Source of the DNA: Acidobacteriaceae bacterium
GTDB taxonomy: Bacteria; Acidobacteriota; Terriglobia; Terriglobales; Acidobacteriaceae
Length of the DNA: 64,000 bases
Direction of reading: 5' to 3'
NCBI GenBank assembly: GCA_003151335.1
Contig: PLXE01000083.1
Location: 1-64,000, forward strand
Positions 40,947-51,000 of the stretch are shown here, piece after piece. Numbering within the stretch: position 1 is the stretch's first letter; every line of letters starts with the position of its first letter. A program made the translations under genes and the position numbers. Below the pieces are notes generated by a model. That model saw nothing but the letters and a program-made list of their open reading frames with translations, was not told where the DNA came from and ran no database searches.

Positions 40947-43900
40947 TTCACCGTCACCGTCAACGCGTCGCTGGTCGAAAGATACTCGGGCTGATACATC
41001 GGTTCTACGCTGGTCGGGCTGACGCGGAAGACCCCGGGGTCCACCACCTTCAGCAGGTACACGTATTCATGCTGCCCTTGCGGGAAGTACATATTGAAGA
41101 AGGTCGTGCGATCGTCGCGCAGTTCGCGATTGCTGAACCAACGGCCCCCCCAATTAGGACGCTGGTCCAGTTCATACAAGTCGTCACGCGCGATCGACTC
41201 GGCCCCTGACGGGATCGGATCTTCGATCATCAAGTACCTCCAGTTGTTGCCGCCGACGCTAAGGCGCACCGCCAGCGTGTCGCCCACCTGCACCTCTCCC
41301 GCGAGCTTATCGAGGTGATACACCACACGGCCGTCCTTCTGCTGCGGCGACAGGCGATAATATTCGCGCACTACGCTCAGCTTGAAGCTGCCCGTGTTCA
41401 CCACCTTCGACTCGTTCGAGTAGTACTCTCCTCGCGCCGACCAGTACAGCCGCCCGTCACCCGACTTCGCGATCCGAATCTGGTTGGTTCCCTGCGACAG
41501 TTGCGACTCATTCAGCACCACCGTGGTCGCGGGGGCCAGCGCATCGGCCGCGGTGAACCTCTTGGTCGCCACCGTCTTGCCATTCACCTGGACCTCGACG
41601 CTGTAGTTGGGCTGCAACTCTTTCGTGCGCTCCAGGTAATCGGTGAGTCCGTAGATCACCATCGCCGTCTGCTCGGTGGATGCCCAGTAGTAGCCTTGGT
41701 CGCGATGGTTCACCAGATAAACCGCAGCCTTCGACAGCAGCGGGCTCGCCGCATCGGTATGATCCAGCAGCTTCAGGGCGTACGCGGTCGTCTCGGGAGC
41801 CGTGTCGCCGTAGAAATCCAGCAGATAGTTGTTGTTGCTGGGCCACCAGGCTTGCGAGTCATCTTGTTTTGCCTCAGCTTCAATTTGCTTGCTCAACTCG
41901 TTCGCCCGGCTATCGTTCCTCTCCAGCATGGCCAATCCCAGCAGCGCCTGCCCGTAGGCAGTCAACGTCGAGCGCTGGTTCCACACGGAATCAAGCACCG
42001 TCGTCTCCTGCGTTCCGCTCAATACCAGCGCGTAGGCCATGTAGGCGCGCAGATCGGTCTTCACTTTTTCCGAGCGATCGAATTGCGGGCGCAACCAACC
42101 GCGTCCGCGATCAATCGCGTCCTGCTTGATCTCGAATCCCGCCGCCTTGGCCTGGCTTAGCCCGGCGAGCACGTACGCCGTCATGAACGCCTGGCTGTCG
42201 TCGGTCTGCCACCAGCCCCAGCCGCCATCGGGATGTTGATAGTTGTACAGCCGGTCGAGGCCCGCCTGCACCTGCTTGTTCAGCTTTTGCGGATCGATGT
42301 TCGACTTCACTCCCAGCTTCTTCAGCGAGTTTGCCACCAGCACATCGGGCAGGAAGCTCGACATCGTCTGTTCGGTACAGCCATAGGGATACGAGGTCAG
42401 GAACTCTAGTGCGGCGAATACCGTGCCCGCAATCGAGGGCGTCACGCCAATTGTGAGCTTGCGAGTTCCCACCTCGGCGCCCGCCGGGAAGGTCAACGGC
42501 TGCAGCGTGTCGCTCTTGCCCGGGACCGCGACCGATCCCGACTTGGCCACCGCCAGCTTCACTCCGAACGGAACCACCGGCAGCGTCAGTTCCATCGCGT
42601 CGCTTTCGACGTCGGTCAGCGCCTTGCCCAGCACGCGCGCTGAATCCACATCGAGCACGCGCACCCGATAATCCACTTTCATCAATCCGCGGCTGGGGAC
42701 GCTGACATCGTGTTGACCGCCATCCAATACCTGGAGGCCTGCAAGCTCCATCGAGACCCGCGCAACTTTGGCGGTGGGCAGATAGTTCTGCACGATGGTC
42801 GAGATCGTAATCTCGTCGCCGCGGCGGAAGAAGCGCGGCACTACCAGTCGCACCATCAGGTTCTTGCGCACGATGGTGTTTACCACCGTGCTGCCGACTT
42901 TGGTGTCTTGCGTGACGCCTCGCGTGGTTGCGCGCCACGACGTGATGGCGTCGGGGTAGTCGAAGCGCACCGTGGCTTGTCCGTTGCTGCCGGTGCGCAC
43001 GTCCGCCATCCAGTACGCAGTGTCGGGGAATGCTTTGCGGACCTTGGGCTGCACTAGGCGCTCAGGCTTCAGTTGCGCCATCGCTTTCGGGGAGCGCACG
43101 GTGGCCAACTGCATCGCGCGTTTTCCCGCCTGCCCGCTGAAGTAATAGGTCAGCGAGGTCTCCGTGGTCACCCTCGAATAGACATGGCCATAGAACGCGT
43201 TGACGATGCTACCCACGGTTTCCGGTTTGATGGCGTAGATGGCCTCGTCCACCACGCCCAGGCTGAACTCCGCCGCCACCGGCTTGCCGCTGTTGTCCGT
43301 CGCCTTGATGGTGTAGCTGGCCGCTTCGCCCGGCTGGTACTGCGGTTTGGAAGGCAGCAACTGCACATTCAGTTCGTGCTGTACGGGTGGCACGGTGAGA
43401 CTCTTCGATCCTTGATACAGTTTGTTGCCGCGAATGAAAACCGCCGCCACATAGAAGTTGGGGGCGTACTCCGGCTTGATGGGAACATCCACCGCGATGC
43501 TGCCGCCGCTGCTCTTGATCACCTGGCCGGAGTAGAGCCCGTTGCCTTCCACCGTCACCAGAACTGAAGTCGGTTCCTTACCGGTGACGATCAGCACATG
43601 CGCGGTGTCGCCAGGCTGATAGGTCTTTTTGTCTGGGACAATCTGCACGCGCTCCTGCGCGGGACCGCTCCACCACGGACTTTCGCCCGGGGCCCATAGG
43701 AATGCGGCGGTCTCAACGCTGCGATTCTCTGGAGTGGTGGCGGTCACGCGAATGCGGAATTCGCCGGCATCGGGGATGGTGAGCTTGATCTGTGCTTTGC
43801 CGCTGGCGTCGGTTTGGCCCTGCGTGGCAGTGACCGATTGTCCCGCGCCTTTGCGCCAGTCCCAGCGAGTCATCTCCACTCGGAACGTCGTCTGTACTGG

Positions 43901-45604
43901 TTTCTTCTCGTAGTCTTGCGCGGTGATGGTCACGGTGGCCGTGCCGTCCTTGCTGTAAACGTAAGAATCCGGCGCGGCGGCCAGGAAAAAGCTGCCGTAA
44001 GTCGCGAGTGCAAAGCCGTGCCCGGCGATCTCGCGATTGCCTGCATCGGTCACGCGCGCCTCGATGCGATAAGTCAGGTCGCGCTTCTTGCCATCGACCT
44101 TTGTCGGAATCGTGATCTGTAGCTTGCCGTCGGCGTCGAGCGCGCCGCTGTTCTCGCTCTCCTGTTCGCCGCCGTAGGTGTCATCGCCCTCTGGATTGTC
44201 AGCGTCGGGATTGTCGCCCTCCTGCTCTGCGCCGGCCTCTTCGTCCTCTTCGCCGCGCCCCATCGGCCAGTACGTTGAGGTGTGCACTACCCACTTCACC
44301 TTGGCATTCGCCACGGGCTCGCCAAAGTAGTAGCGCGCGTCGATGGTCGCCTTGATCGGTTGCCCTTGCAGCACGCGCGGTGTCTGTGCCGTCACCTTCA
44401 CCTGGTACTCCGGTTTCTTGTAGTCCTCCACCGAAAAGCTGGTGCCCTCGATGTTGCGCTCGCCCATCTGCATCGTGAGGTAGTAGAAGCCGAGATTGGC
44501 CTCGGCGGGAATCACGTAATTCCATTCCGCCGTGCCCATGTCGGAGAGCTTCACGGTCTGCGTCCAGATGGTTTTGTAGTCGCGAGGATCGCGCATCTCC
44601 AAGCGCAATTCACGGTCTTGCGGAATGATGTAGCCGCTCACCGTCTGGGCGCGAACGATCGATTTGAAATGCACCGTGTCACCGGGCCGATACACCGGCC
44701 GATCGGTGTAGGTGTAGCCGCGCAAACTGCTGCCAGGATCGTTACCCAGGTTCCATGCGCCGGGTGTGTTGATCGCGAACTGGTCGGCGTTGGCCGCCAC
44801 CACCGCAACGTTTTCGGGCTTGGCCTCGATTAGGTAGGTATCCAACAATCCCTGCGGGCCGGTGGTATCGGCGGCAACTTCTTTCTGGTCGACCCACACC
44901 CGCACCATGGCTCCCGCGATAGGGTCGCCGCTGCGGCGATTGACCACCCAACTCATCAGCCGGCCCGGCGCCCCTTTGGTGACGACCGCGATCTCGGTGA
45001 CGACGATGATGGTGTAGGCGCGAAGCGTGCCATTGGTCGCCTCCACCAGATACACTCCCTTGTCGCTTACCGGGACCGCGACGGTCGTGCTCTCCCATCG
45101 CTCATGCGAGGGCACCGTCCAGTTCCAAACCGAAACCACCTGCTGCTGATTCAGCACCGGCACTTGCGCGTAGCTTTCAACCTTCGCTCCCGATTTCTTC
45201 TCGCCGCCGCCCATCTGCCACAGCCGAATCTGCTGGCGCGACTCGGGCGAAAACTGCGCGCGAATGAAGTCGCGAATCCGCGCCCACAGGCGGTGCTTCC
45301 AGGCGTGAAACTTTTCCAGCCAGGTGCGCGCCTGCTTCGGCAGGCTGGGCGCGCGACCGCCGAAGTTATGCAACTCCTGCATCTGGCTGAAGAACTTCAC
45401 CGGATCGTTCACCCGATAGACCCGGAACTCCAGCGCATTCACGTTGTGGGAGTAGACCGAGACCTCCGGCTTTTCTCCGGGCAGGTAGGTGCGTTGGCTG
45501 GTCAGCGAGAACGATTGCTCAGTGTTGGCATCGTCTTGGGCACACAACGGCAGCACCAGTGCGTGACACAGAAGAACTGCAACGAAAGCGGATTTCAGGC
45601 GCAT
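40943..45604 (-). CDS. bacterial alpha-2-macroglobulin with thioester
   Basis: 1553 aa with signal peptide MRLKSAFVAVLLCHALVLPL CAQ. MG-type beta domains fill the first two thirds (YLPGEKPEVSVYSHN, DRPVYRPGDTVHFKSIVRAQ, the MG2 signature). A strongly acidic insertion lies near residue 450 (GEEDEEAGAEQEGDNPD...). The A2M core shows DTAYWMADVRTGSNGQATVR FDYPDAITSWRATTRGVT. The thioester motif is C1076-T-E-Q1079 (YPYGCTEQ), and the terpenoid-fold domain follows (LDRLYNYQHPDGGWGWWQTD). Such proteins trap attacking proteases in the periplasm. There is no lipobox at the signal-peptide end (LCAQDD has Cys at 21 but no LxGC), so anchoring is uncertain. The start overlaps the DUF1175 stop (TGATG). Confidence 0.9.
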   Translation of the reverse strand: MRLKSAFVAVLLCHALVLPLCAQDDANTEQSFSLTSQRTYLPGEKPEVSVYSHNVNALEFRVYRVNDPVKFFSQMQELHNFGGRAPSLPKQARTWLEKFHAWKHRLWARIRDFIRAQFSPESRQQIRLWQMGGGEKKSGAKVESYAQVPVLNQQQVVSVWNWTVPSHERWESTTVAVPVSDKGVYLVEATNGTLRAYTIIVVTEIAVVTKGAPGRLMSWVVNRRSGDPIAGAMVRVWVDQKEVAADTTGPQGLLDTYLIEAKPENVAVVAANADQFAINTPGAWNLGNDPGSSLRGYTYTDRPVYRPGDTVHFKSIVRAQTVSGYIIPQDRELRLEMRDPRDYKTIWTQTVKLSDMGTAEWNYVIPAEANLGFYYLTMQMGERNIEGTSFSVEDYKKPEYQVKVTAQTPRVLQGQPIKATIDARYYFGEPVANAKVKWVVHTSTYWPMGRGEEDEEAGAEQEGDNPDADNPEGDDTYGGEQESENSGALDADGKLQITIPTKVDGKKRDLTYRIEARVTDAGNREIAGHGFALATYGSFFLAAAPDSYVYSKDGTATVTITAQDYEKKPVQTTFRVEMTRWDWRKGAGQSVTATQGQTDASGKAQIKLTIPDAGEFRIRVTATTPENRSVETAAFLWAPGESPWWSGPAQERVQIVPDKKTYQPGDTAHVLIVTGKEPTSVLVTVEGNGLYSGQVIKSSGGSIAVDVPIKPEYAPNFYVAAVFIRGNKLYQGSKSLTVPPVQHELNVQLLPSKPQYQPGEAASYTIKATDNSGKPVAAEFSLGVVDEAIYAIKPETVGSIVNAFYGHVYSRVTTETSLTYYFSGQAGKRAMQLATVRSPKAMAQLKPERLVQPKVRKAFPDTAYWMADVRTGSNGQATVRFDYPDAITSWRATTRGVTQDTKVGSTVVNTIVRKNLMVRLVVPRFFRRGDEITISTIVQNYLPTAKVARVSMELAGLQVLDGGQHDVSVPSRGLMKVDYRVRVLDVDSARVLGKALTDVESDAMELTLPVVPFGVKLAVAKSGSVAVPGKSDTLQPLTFPAGAEVGTRKLTIGVTPSIAGTVFAALEFLTSYPYGCTEQTMSSFLPDVLVANSLKKLGVKSNIDPQKLNKQVQAGLDRLYNYQHPDGGWGWWQTDDSQAFMTAYVLAGLSQAKAAGFEIKQDAIDRGRGWLRPQFDRSEKVKTDLRAYMAYALVLSGTQETTVLDSVWNQRSTLTAYGQALLGLAMLERNDSRANELSKQIEAEAKQDDSQAWWPSNNNYLLDFYGDTAPETTAYALKLLDHTDAASPLLSKAAVYLVNHRDQGYYWASTEQTAMVIYGLTDYLERTKELQPNYSVEVQVNGKTVATKRFTAADALAPATTVVLNESQLSQGTNQIRIAKSGDGRLYWSARGEYYSNESKVVNTGSFKLSVVREYYRLSPQQKDGRVVYHLDKLAGEVQVGDTLAVRLSVGGNNWRYLMIEDPIPSGAESIARDDLYELDQRPNWGGRWFSNRELRDDRTTFFNMYFPQGQHEYVYLLKVVDPGVFRVSPTSVEPMYQPEYLSTSDALTVTVK

Positions 45605-46659
45605 CAGTCCGCCCCCCGCAAGATGTTCCAGCGATAGACACCCAGAAAGCCGGAGTTGGCCGAAATCGGCCGCCAGCGTGCGTCAGGATAGTTTAGAAGT
45701 TGCGCAACTGATAGACGGCGGATTTCCCCAGACGAGCGCCCACTTGGACCGGTGTGATAGACGACGTATTGCTCGCTGCCCAGCTCGATCTGGCTTTGCC
45801 CGAGGAAGATCATCGCGTGGAATGGCATCCTGTGACCATCCTGGCGGAAGAACAGCAGGTCGCCCGGCCGAGTCCGCGATAGATCACGGCCAACGAAATG
45901 GGTGTTATGCCGCCAAAGGGTTTCCACATCCGCGAATTGCGCAAAGGCGCCGTCGCCGAGATCGCTGGCCCGAAGGCTTCCACCACGCACCCGAAACAGT
46001 GCCGCCGCCAGCGGCGTGTAGGGGTATTGATATTGCTGGATGTCGCTTGCCGAAGCCGGAGCCGGCAGTGCCATCTCGCGCGCCCAAGCGGCGTCGTGCG
46101 GGCGCAAGGCTTCACGGTAAGCAAAGCGCAGGAGCGCCGCGCAATCGTCGATCTCGGCCGGAAGTACTCGTCCGCGGAAATACTGCGCCTCAGCGAGCAA
46201 GGTAAACCAGCGGCGGAAAGCAAGGCGGTCGGCCGGATCGTGCAAGCGCAGGAAGTCGGGAGTGCCGTCGCCGACCGTGTCACTGCCGTCGAGCAGGGTG
46301 CTTAACGCGATCTCCTGGGTCGGGAAGCCGCGGCCCGTGACTCGCACCTTGGTCTCGCCCGGCAACACGCCGGCACGCAGCGACGCGGTCGCCCTGTCGC
46401 CCTCACCGTCAATCATCACCGCTTCCACCGCCGCGCGATGCGGATCTTCCACCGCGACCTGCAAGTCGCGCAGTGGACGGCCATTGGACGGCGTGATTTT
46501 GAGCTCTGTGGAAGTGAAACCGTCGGCAGGAACCGTAGTTGGGGAGAGTTGCAATATCAAGGATGCGGGCGCCATCGCGCGTCGAACGGTGAAGGCACAC
46601 ACCACCGCCCCGGTCGCGACCACAGCCAACACTGCTACCCAGCGAGGCACGCCGCGCAT
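45604..46659 (-). CDS. DUF1175 protein (YfaT-like)
   Basis: 351 aa. An N-terminal helix (WVAVLAVVATGAVVCAFTVR R) is followed by an Ig-like segment (SLILQLSPTTVPADGFTSTE LKITPSNGRPL). The DUF1175 domain has DDCAALLRFAYREALRPHDA, YQYPYTPLAAALFRVRGG, and RPGDLLFFRQDGHRMPFHAM IFLGQ. The DCxxL...RPGDLLFF...HxMIFLG layout recalls NlpC/P60-type Cys/His enzymes, so a hydrolase is possible. In E. coli a DUF1175 gene (yfaT) neighbours the alpha-2-macroglobulin gene yfaS, and the same pairing is seen here. Confidence 0.85.
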   Translation of the reverse strand: MRGVPRWVAVLAVVATGAVVCAFTVRRAMAPASLILQLSPTTVPADGFTSTELKITPSNGRPLRDLQVAVEDPHRAAVEAVMIDGEGDRATASLRAGVLPGETKVRVTGRGFPTQEIALSTLLDGSDTVGDGTPDFLRLHDPADRLAFRRWFTLLAEAQYFRGRVLPAEIDDCAALLRFAYREALRPHDAAWAREMALPAPASASDIQQYQYPYTPLAAALFRVRGGSLRASDLGDGAFAQFADVETLWRHNTHFVGRDLSRTRPGDLLFFRQDGHRMPFHAMIFLGQSQIELGSEQYVVYHTGPSGRSSGEIRRLSVAQLLNYPDARWRPISANSGFLGVYRWNILRGAD

Positions 46660-46745
46660 TCCCGCCCTCTCCTTTTGGGTACGGGCGGATTATAAATCAA
46701 CCGCGAGAATGTCGATGTGACATTCAAAAGGTTAGTTGCTAATTG

Positions 46746-48020
46746 CTATTTCCCCAGCCCGCGCAGCTCCGCCAGCAGACGCTCCACTTCTTCAGCGGTG
46801 TTGTAGTGCGCCAAGCCAATGCGCAGCATGCCTCCCGAACCCTGCACGCCCAGCCGCTCGGCCAGATCGATGGCGTAGTAGTTTCCGTCCCAGGTGAAGA
46901 TGCCGCGCTCGCCAAGGTGCGCCGCCAATTCGCGCGGCGTGTGGCCCTCCATGCGGATGGCCAACGTCGGGGTGCGCTGGTCGAACTTCGCTGCATCCTT
47001 GATGCCGTAGAAGGTGAGTCCCGGAATCGCCAGCAATCCATTGATTAATTGCCCGACCAGTTCGCGCTCGTGCTGCTGGATAACCTCATACGCCGCGAGG
47101 ATGGCCTCGCGCCGCGTCTTCACTTCAGGAACGTGATGCCGACCAACATCGGCGATGTAATCGATGGCGGCGATCAGTCCCGCCAGGCATTCGTGGTTCT
47201 GCGTTCCTGTCTCCCAGCGGTCAGGTAAGTTCTCGGTGCAGGCGCGAAGTTTGTAGGGACGCAGCCGCTGCAGTTGCTCGCGTTTGCCGAAAAGAATGCC
47301 GAGGTGCGGGCCGAAGAACTTATAGCTGGAGCACGCCAGGAAATCGCAATCAACGGCGCGGACGTCAATCGGCCCATGCGGCGCGTAATGCACCGCATCC
47401 AGGAAGGCCATGGAGCCTGCGGCATGGGCCAGCCGCACGATCTCGTGAACATCGTTGATGGTGCCCACGGCGTTGGCAGCCCATCCGATGGCGACCAGGC
47501 GGGTGCTGCGACGAATTTTCGCCGAGAGGCCGAACATATCCAGGGTGCAATCGCCCGGCGTGACGTCGGCCGTGCGCACCTTCACTCCGCGTTCCTCCAG
47601 GCACACCCAGGGCGAGACATTGGCGTCGTGGTCCAGGCAGCTCACCAGCAACTCGTCTCCGCTCTTCAACTCGCGGCCAATGGCGCGGCTCAAGGCGAAG
47701 GTCAGCGTGGTCATGTTGGCGCCGAAAACCACCTCGTCGCTGGCGCAATTGAAAAAGTCGGCCATCGCGGCGCGCGCCCCGGCGATCATCTGATCGGTGC
47801 GCTGGCTGGTGGCGAAGGCGCCGCCGCTGTTGGCGTTGCTGGTAGACAGGTAACCGGCAATCGCATCAATCACGCGTTGCGGCACCTGGGTCCCACCCGG
47901 CGAATCGAAGAATGCGGCCGGCTGACCGTTTACCGCCTGATGCAGCGAAGGAAACTGTTGCCGCACCCACTCCACATCCAGCTTGCGCGTTCGTATGACG
48001 GCTCTTGCACTTGACGACAT
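46746..48020 (-). CDS. cysteine desulfurase-like PLP enzyme (class V)
   Basis: 424 aa. Fold-type I aminotransferase class V: AAFFDSPGGTQVPQRVIDAI, NANSGGAFATSQRTD, EVVFGANMTTLTFALSRAI, LDHDANVSPWVCLEERGVKV. The PLP Asp/His region is FLDAVHYAPHGPIDVRAVDC, and the Schiff-base Lys is in ACSSYKFFGPHLGILFGK. The sequence matches the cysteine desulfurase-like subgroup (TIGR01976 type) better than IscS or SufS. The catalytic loop Cys of true desulfurases is not evident, so the substrate is open. Divergent from ilvE. Confidence 0.85.
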   Translation of the reverse strand: MSSSARAVIRTRKLDVEWVRQQFPSLHQAVNGQPAAFFDSPGGTQVPQRVIDAIAGYLSTSNANSGGAFATSQRTDQMIAGARAAMADFFNCASDEVVFGANMTTLTFALSRAIGRELKSGDELLVSCLDHDANVSPWVCLEERGVKVRTADVTPGDCTLDMFGLSAKIRRSTRLVAIGWAANAVGTINDVHEIVRLAHAAGSMAFLDAVHYAPHGPIDVRAVDCDFLACSSYKFFGPHLGILFGKREQLQRLRPYKLRACTENLPDRWETGTQNHECLAGLIAAIDYIADVGRHHVPEVKTRREAILAAYEVIQQHERELVGQLINGLLAIPGLTFYGIKDAAKFDQRTPTLAIRMEGHTPRELAAHLGERGIFTWDGNYYAIDLAERLGVQGSGGMLRIGLAHYNTAEEVERLLAELRGLGK

Positions 48021-48374
48021 GTTCAGGTACTCCTGACCGCGGCCTGGAAGTCTGCCAGCAAACCGTACGCTGTGGCCTCCAGCCCGGGGTCCTGCTCGGT
48101 AATGATCAATTCCGGGAAAACATCGGTTTCAAAACTGATGACGACCTCTTATTGTAAACACCCGGGGCGGCGCTGCCGAGGCTGAGGAAAACCCTGGCTT
48201 GCGGTGCTCGAACGTCAGTTATAATTCCGAGTTAAGCTGATTCCCTGATGCTTACCGTGGTCGAGCGCGCTGGCGTTGGTTTTTTGGGTGAGCGTCGTTT
48301 GTATCTGTATCCTGCACGTTCGGCACAACAGCGTAACAAGGTGTACCACTCCGATTCTTTGAAGGAGCGCCAGA
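48021..48374. other. divergent intergenic region with promoter-like site
   Basis: TATAAT at 48220-48225 with TTGCGG at 48199-48204 (15-bp spacer) could drive ilvE, leaving a leader of about 145 nt. A short frame in the leader is not enriched for branched-chain codons, so attenuation is not supported. Nothing else is seen. Confidence 0.4.
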
Positions 48375-49319
48375 ATGGCTATCAAGGCAAGTGACTACGT
48401 GTGGCATAACGGGCAACTGGTCCCCTGGGATGACGCCAAGATCCACGTGATGGCCCATGTGGTCAACTACGGCTCGTCGGTGTTTGAAGGAATCCGCTGC
48501 TATCAGAATGGCAAGGGCCCCGCCATCTTCCGCCTGCGGGACCACATGTTGCGCCTGCTCCAGTCCTGCAAAATCTACCGTATTGAGCTGGACTATGGCC
48601 TCGACGAGTTGTGCCGGGCAGCGGTGGACCTGGTCGCCGCCAACAAAGTGTCGCCGTGCTATGTCCGCCCGATCGTGCTGCGCGGATACGGCCAGGTCGG
48701 CGTCAACCCGTTCAACTCGCCCACCGAGGTTTACATTGCCAATTATGAGTGGGGCAAATATCTGGGCAGCGCGGACAGCGACGACGGTGTGGACGTTTGC
48801 GTTTCCTCGTGGACGCGCCTGGCGCCCAACACCATGCCGACCATGGCCAAAGCCGGCGCCAATTACATGAATTCGCAACTGATCAAAATGGAAGCCATCG
48901 TCAACGGCTACAGCGAGGGCATTGCGCTCGACGTCAACGGTTATGTGAGCGAGGGCTCGGGCGAGAACATCTTCGTGGTGCACAAGGACCGCCTGTACAC
49001 GCCGCCCCTGGGCAACAGCGTTTTACCCGGCATTACCCGCAACTCGGTGATGCACATCGCGCAGGAGCTGGGAATTCCAGTGATCGAGCAGATCCTTCCC
49101 CGCGAGATGCTCTACATCGCCGACGAACTGTTCTTCAGCGGCACGGCCGCCGAGATCACCCCAATCCGCTCGGTGGACAAGATCACGGTGGGGCAAGGCG
49201 TTGCCGGTCCCATTACCAAGACCCTTCGCAAGGAGTTTTATGCCATCGTGAACGGGACCGCGGAAGACCGCTTTGGCTGGATGACGCCGGTCCCGGTGAA
49301 ACAGCCTGTCAGCGTGTAG
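48375..49319 (+). CDS. ilvE: branched-chain amino-acid aminotransferase
   Basis: 314 aa, GAAGGAG nine bases upstream. Fold-type IV aminotransferase: YVWHNGQLVPWDDAKIHVMA HVVNYGSSVFEGIRCY, RLRDHMLRLLQSCKIY, the PLP Lys in MNSQLIKMEAIVNGYSEGIA LD, SEGSGENIFVV and LPGITRNSVMHIAQELG. The C-terminus EITPIRSVDKITVGQGVAGP IT fits IlvE rather than D-amino-acid or 4-amino-4-deoxychorismate enzymes. It transfers amino groups between Leu/Ile/Val and 2-oxoglutarate. Single gene with its own terminator. Confidence 0.95.
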   Translation: MAIKASDYVWHNGQLVPWDDAKIHVMAHVVNYGSSVFEGIRCYQNGKGPAIFRLRDHMLRLLQSCKIYRIELDYGLDELCRAAVDLVAANKVSPCYVRPIVLRGYGQVGVNPFNSPTEVYIANYEWGKYLGSADSDDGVDVCVSSWTRLAPNTMPTMAKAGANYMNSQLIKMEAIVNGYSEGIALDVNGYVSEGSGENIFVVHKDRLYTPPLGNSVLPGITRNSVMHIAQELGIPVIEQILPREMLYIADELFFSGTAAEITPIRSVDKITVGQGVAGPITKTLRKEFYAIVNGTAEDRFGWMTPVPVKQPVSV

Positions 49320-49342
49320 CATCGACAACACACGGAAGCGAG

Positions 49343-49370
49343 AAGGGCGTAATGGATGCGCCCTTTTTTA
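49343..49370 (+). terminator. Rho-independent terminator of ilvE
   Basis: AAGGGCG and CGCCCTT form a perfect 7-bp stem around a 9-nt loop, followed by TTTTATT, 24 bases after the ilvE stop. Confidence 0.85.
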
Positions 49371-49441
49371 TTGCTCGACCGGACGGTGCGAGTAAGTGAC
49401 TGGGGTGGCAAACGTCAGCGCGCCAATTCCATTATTTCTGG

Positions 49442-50125
49442 TCAGAACTCCATCGTCTTTAGCTCCGGGCTAACGACAAGCGGAGCCTCGGTTGCGCGCT
49501 GGACGTCGTCCGCCGTCAAACCGGGCGCGATCTCTTCCAGAACCAGACCGCTCTGTGTCACCCGTATATACGCCATCTCGGTGACGATGGTGTTGACCAC
49601 GCGCAGTCCGGTGATCGGCAACGTGCACCGCTTCAAGATCTTGGGCGCGCCACTCTTGGTGGTATGCTCCATGGCCACGATGACCCGCCGGGCGCTGGCC
49701 ACCAGGTCCATCGCTCCGCCCATGCCTTTCACCATCTTGCCGGGAATCATCCAATTGGCCAGGTTGCCCTCTTCATCCACTTCCATGGCGCCGAGCACGC
49801 TCAGGTCGATGTGGCCGCCGCGGATCATGGCAAACGATTCGGCGCTGGAGAAGAAAGCCGTACCCGGAATTTCCGTCACCGTTTCCTTACCCGCGTTGAT
49901 CAGGTCGCCGTCTTCCTCGCCCGCCAGAGGATACGGGCCGACGCCCAGCATGCCGTTCTCGCTTTGCAAAATAACTTCCATGCCGGGAGGCACGCAGTTG
50001 GCCACCAGGGTGGGCATTCCGATTCCGAGATTGACGTAGAAGCCGTCGCGTAACTCGCGGGCCACCCGCTTCACGATGAGATCGCGCTTTTCGGTGTCTT
50101 TCTGCTTAACAGCGATTTCGGCCAT
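49442..50125 (-). CDS. scoB: 3-oxoacid CoA-transferase subunit B
   Basis: 227 aa. [26 protein letters not shown], the catalytic Glu in [14 protein letters not shown] (SENG motif), [40 protein letters not shown]. It transfers CoA between succinyl-CoA and acetoacetate or related 3-oxoacids. It lies 27 bp downstream of subunit A on the same strand. Subunit naming follows AtoA/ScoB; the precise acid substrate cannot be told from sequence. Confidence 0.95.
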   Translation of the reverse strand: MAEIAVKQKDTEKRDLIVKRVARELRDGFYVNLGIGMPTLVANCVPPGMEVILQSENGMLGVGPYPLAGEEDGDLINAGKETVTEIPGTAFFSSAESFAMIRGGHIDLSVLGAMEVDEEGNLANWMIPGKMVKGMGGAMDLVASARRVIVAMEHTTKSGAPKILKRCTLPITGLRVVNTIVTEMAYIRVTQSGLVLEEIAPGLTADDVQRATEAPLVVSPELKTMEF

Positions 50126-50152
50126 GGGTTTCTCCTGTTCGCCTTTCGCGAA

Positions 50153-50854
50153 TCACGCCTTGCGCACTGTTCGCCGCTCGATGCGTTTCTCGTAGTCGGT
50201 CCCCTGGAAGATGCGCTGCACGTAAACGCTGGGGGTATGCACCTGGTCCGGCTCGATTTCTCCGGGCTCGACCAGGTGCTCGACTTCGACGATCGTCACC
50301 TTGGCTGCGGTTGCCATCATGGGATTGAAGTTTTGCGCCGTCTTGCGGTACACCAGATTGCCCCAGCGGTCGCCCTTCCAGGCTTTGATGAGCGCGAAAT
50401 CGGCTTTCAAGGCCATCTCCAGCACATACGGCCGGCCATCAAACTCGCGCGTGTCTTTGCCCTCGGCAACCACCGTCCCAAATCCCGTAGGGGTGTAGAA
50501 GGCGGGAATTCCCGCTCCGCCGGCGCGGATGCGTTCGGCGAAGGTGCCCTGCGGAATCAGCTCCAGATCGATGCGCCCGGTCAGCACCATCTCTTCCAGC
50601 AGACGGTTTTCGCCGACGTAGCTTCCCTTGTGCGACTTGATCTGGCCGGCCGCGAGCATGAACCCCAGCCCAAAGTCATCAATTCCCACGTTGTTGCTGA
50701 TGGTGTGCAGGTCCTTCACGCCTTTTTTCACCAGCGCACGGATCAGGTTCTCGGGGATGCCACACAGCCCGAAGCCCCCGATCATCAGCGTGTCGCCATC
50801 TTTAATGTCGTGAATGGCCTCGTCTGCGTTCGCAACTACTTTATGCATTGCCAT
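50153..50854 (-). CDS. scoA: 3-oxoacid CoA-transferase subunit A
   Basis: 233 aa. Begins KVVANADEAIHDIKDGDTLM IGGFGLCGIPENLI, the GGFGxxGxPxxLI CoA-transferase family I signature. It continues ISNNVGIDDFGLGFMLAAGQ IKSHKGSYVGEN, FYTPTGFGTVVAEGKDTREF DGR, and DRWGNLVYRKTAQNFNPMMA TAAKVTIVEVEHLVEPGEI, the usual ending. Forms the alpha subunit of the scoAB pair and leads the two-gene operon. Confidence 0.95.
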   Translation of the reverse strand: MAMHKVVANADEAIHDIKDGDTLMIGGFGLCGIPENLIRALVKKGVKDLHTISNNVGIDDFGLGFMLAAGQIKSHKGSYVGENRLLEEMVLTGRIDLELIPQGTFAERIRAGGAGIPAFYTPTGFGTVVAEGKDTREFDGRPYVLEMALKADFALIKAWKGDRWGNLVYRKTAQNFNPMMATAAKVTIVEVEHLVEPGEIEPDQVHTPSVYVQRIFQGTDYEKRIERRTVRKA

Positions 50855-51000
50855 AGGATTTTGCTTCCGACCGGCGATTGTACCGGGGCATGGCGATTAG
50901 CGCAAAACGATGACCGTATTGAACTGCGCCATGGAACCAACCCAGCGATAAGCCCGAAACGATCGGTCGCAATGACTAACAACCGACAACTGGCAACTGG

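Noticed and set aside
48248-48380. Possible leader peptide controlling ilvE
   Set aside because: The short frame is not enriched in Leu, Ile or Val codons and no competing terminator hairpin is seen before ilvE.
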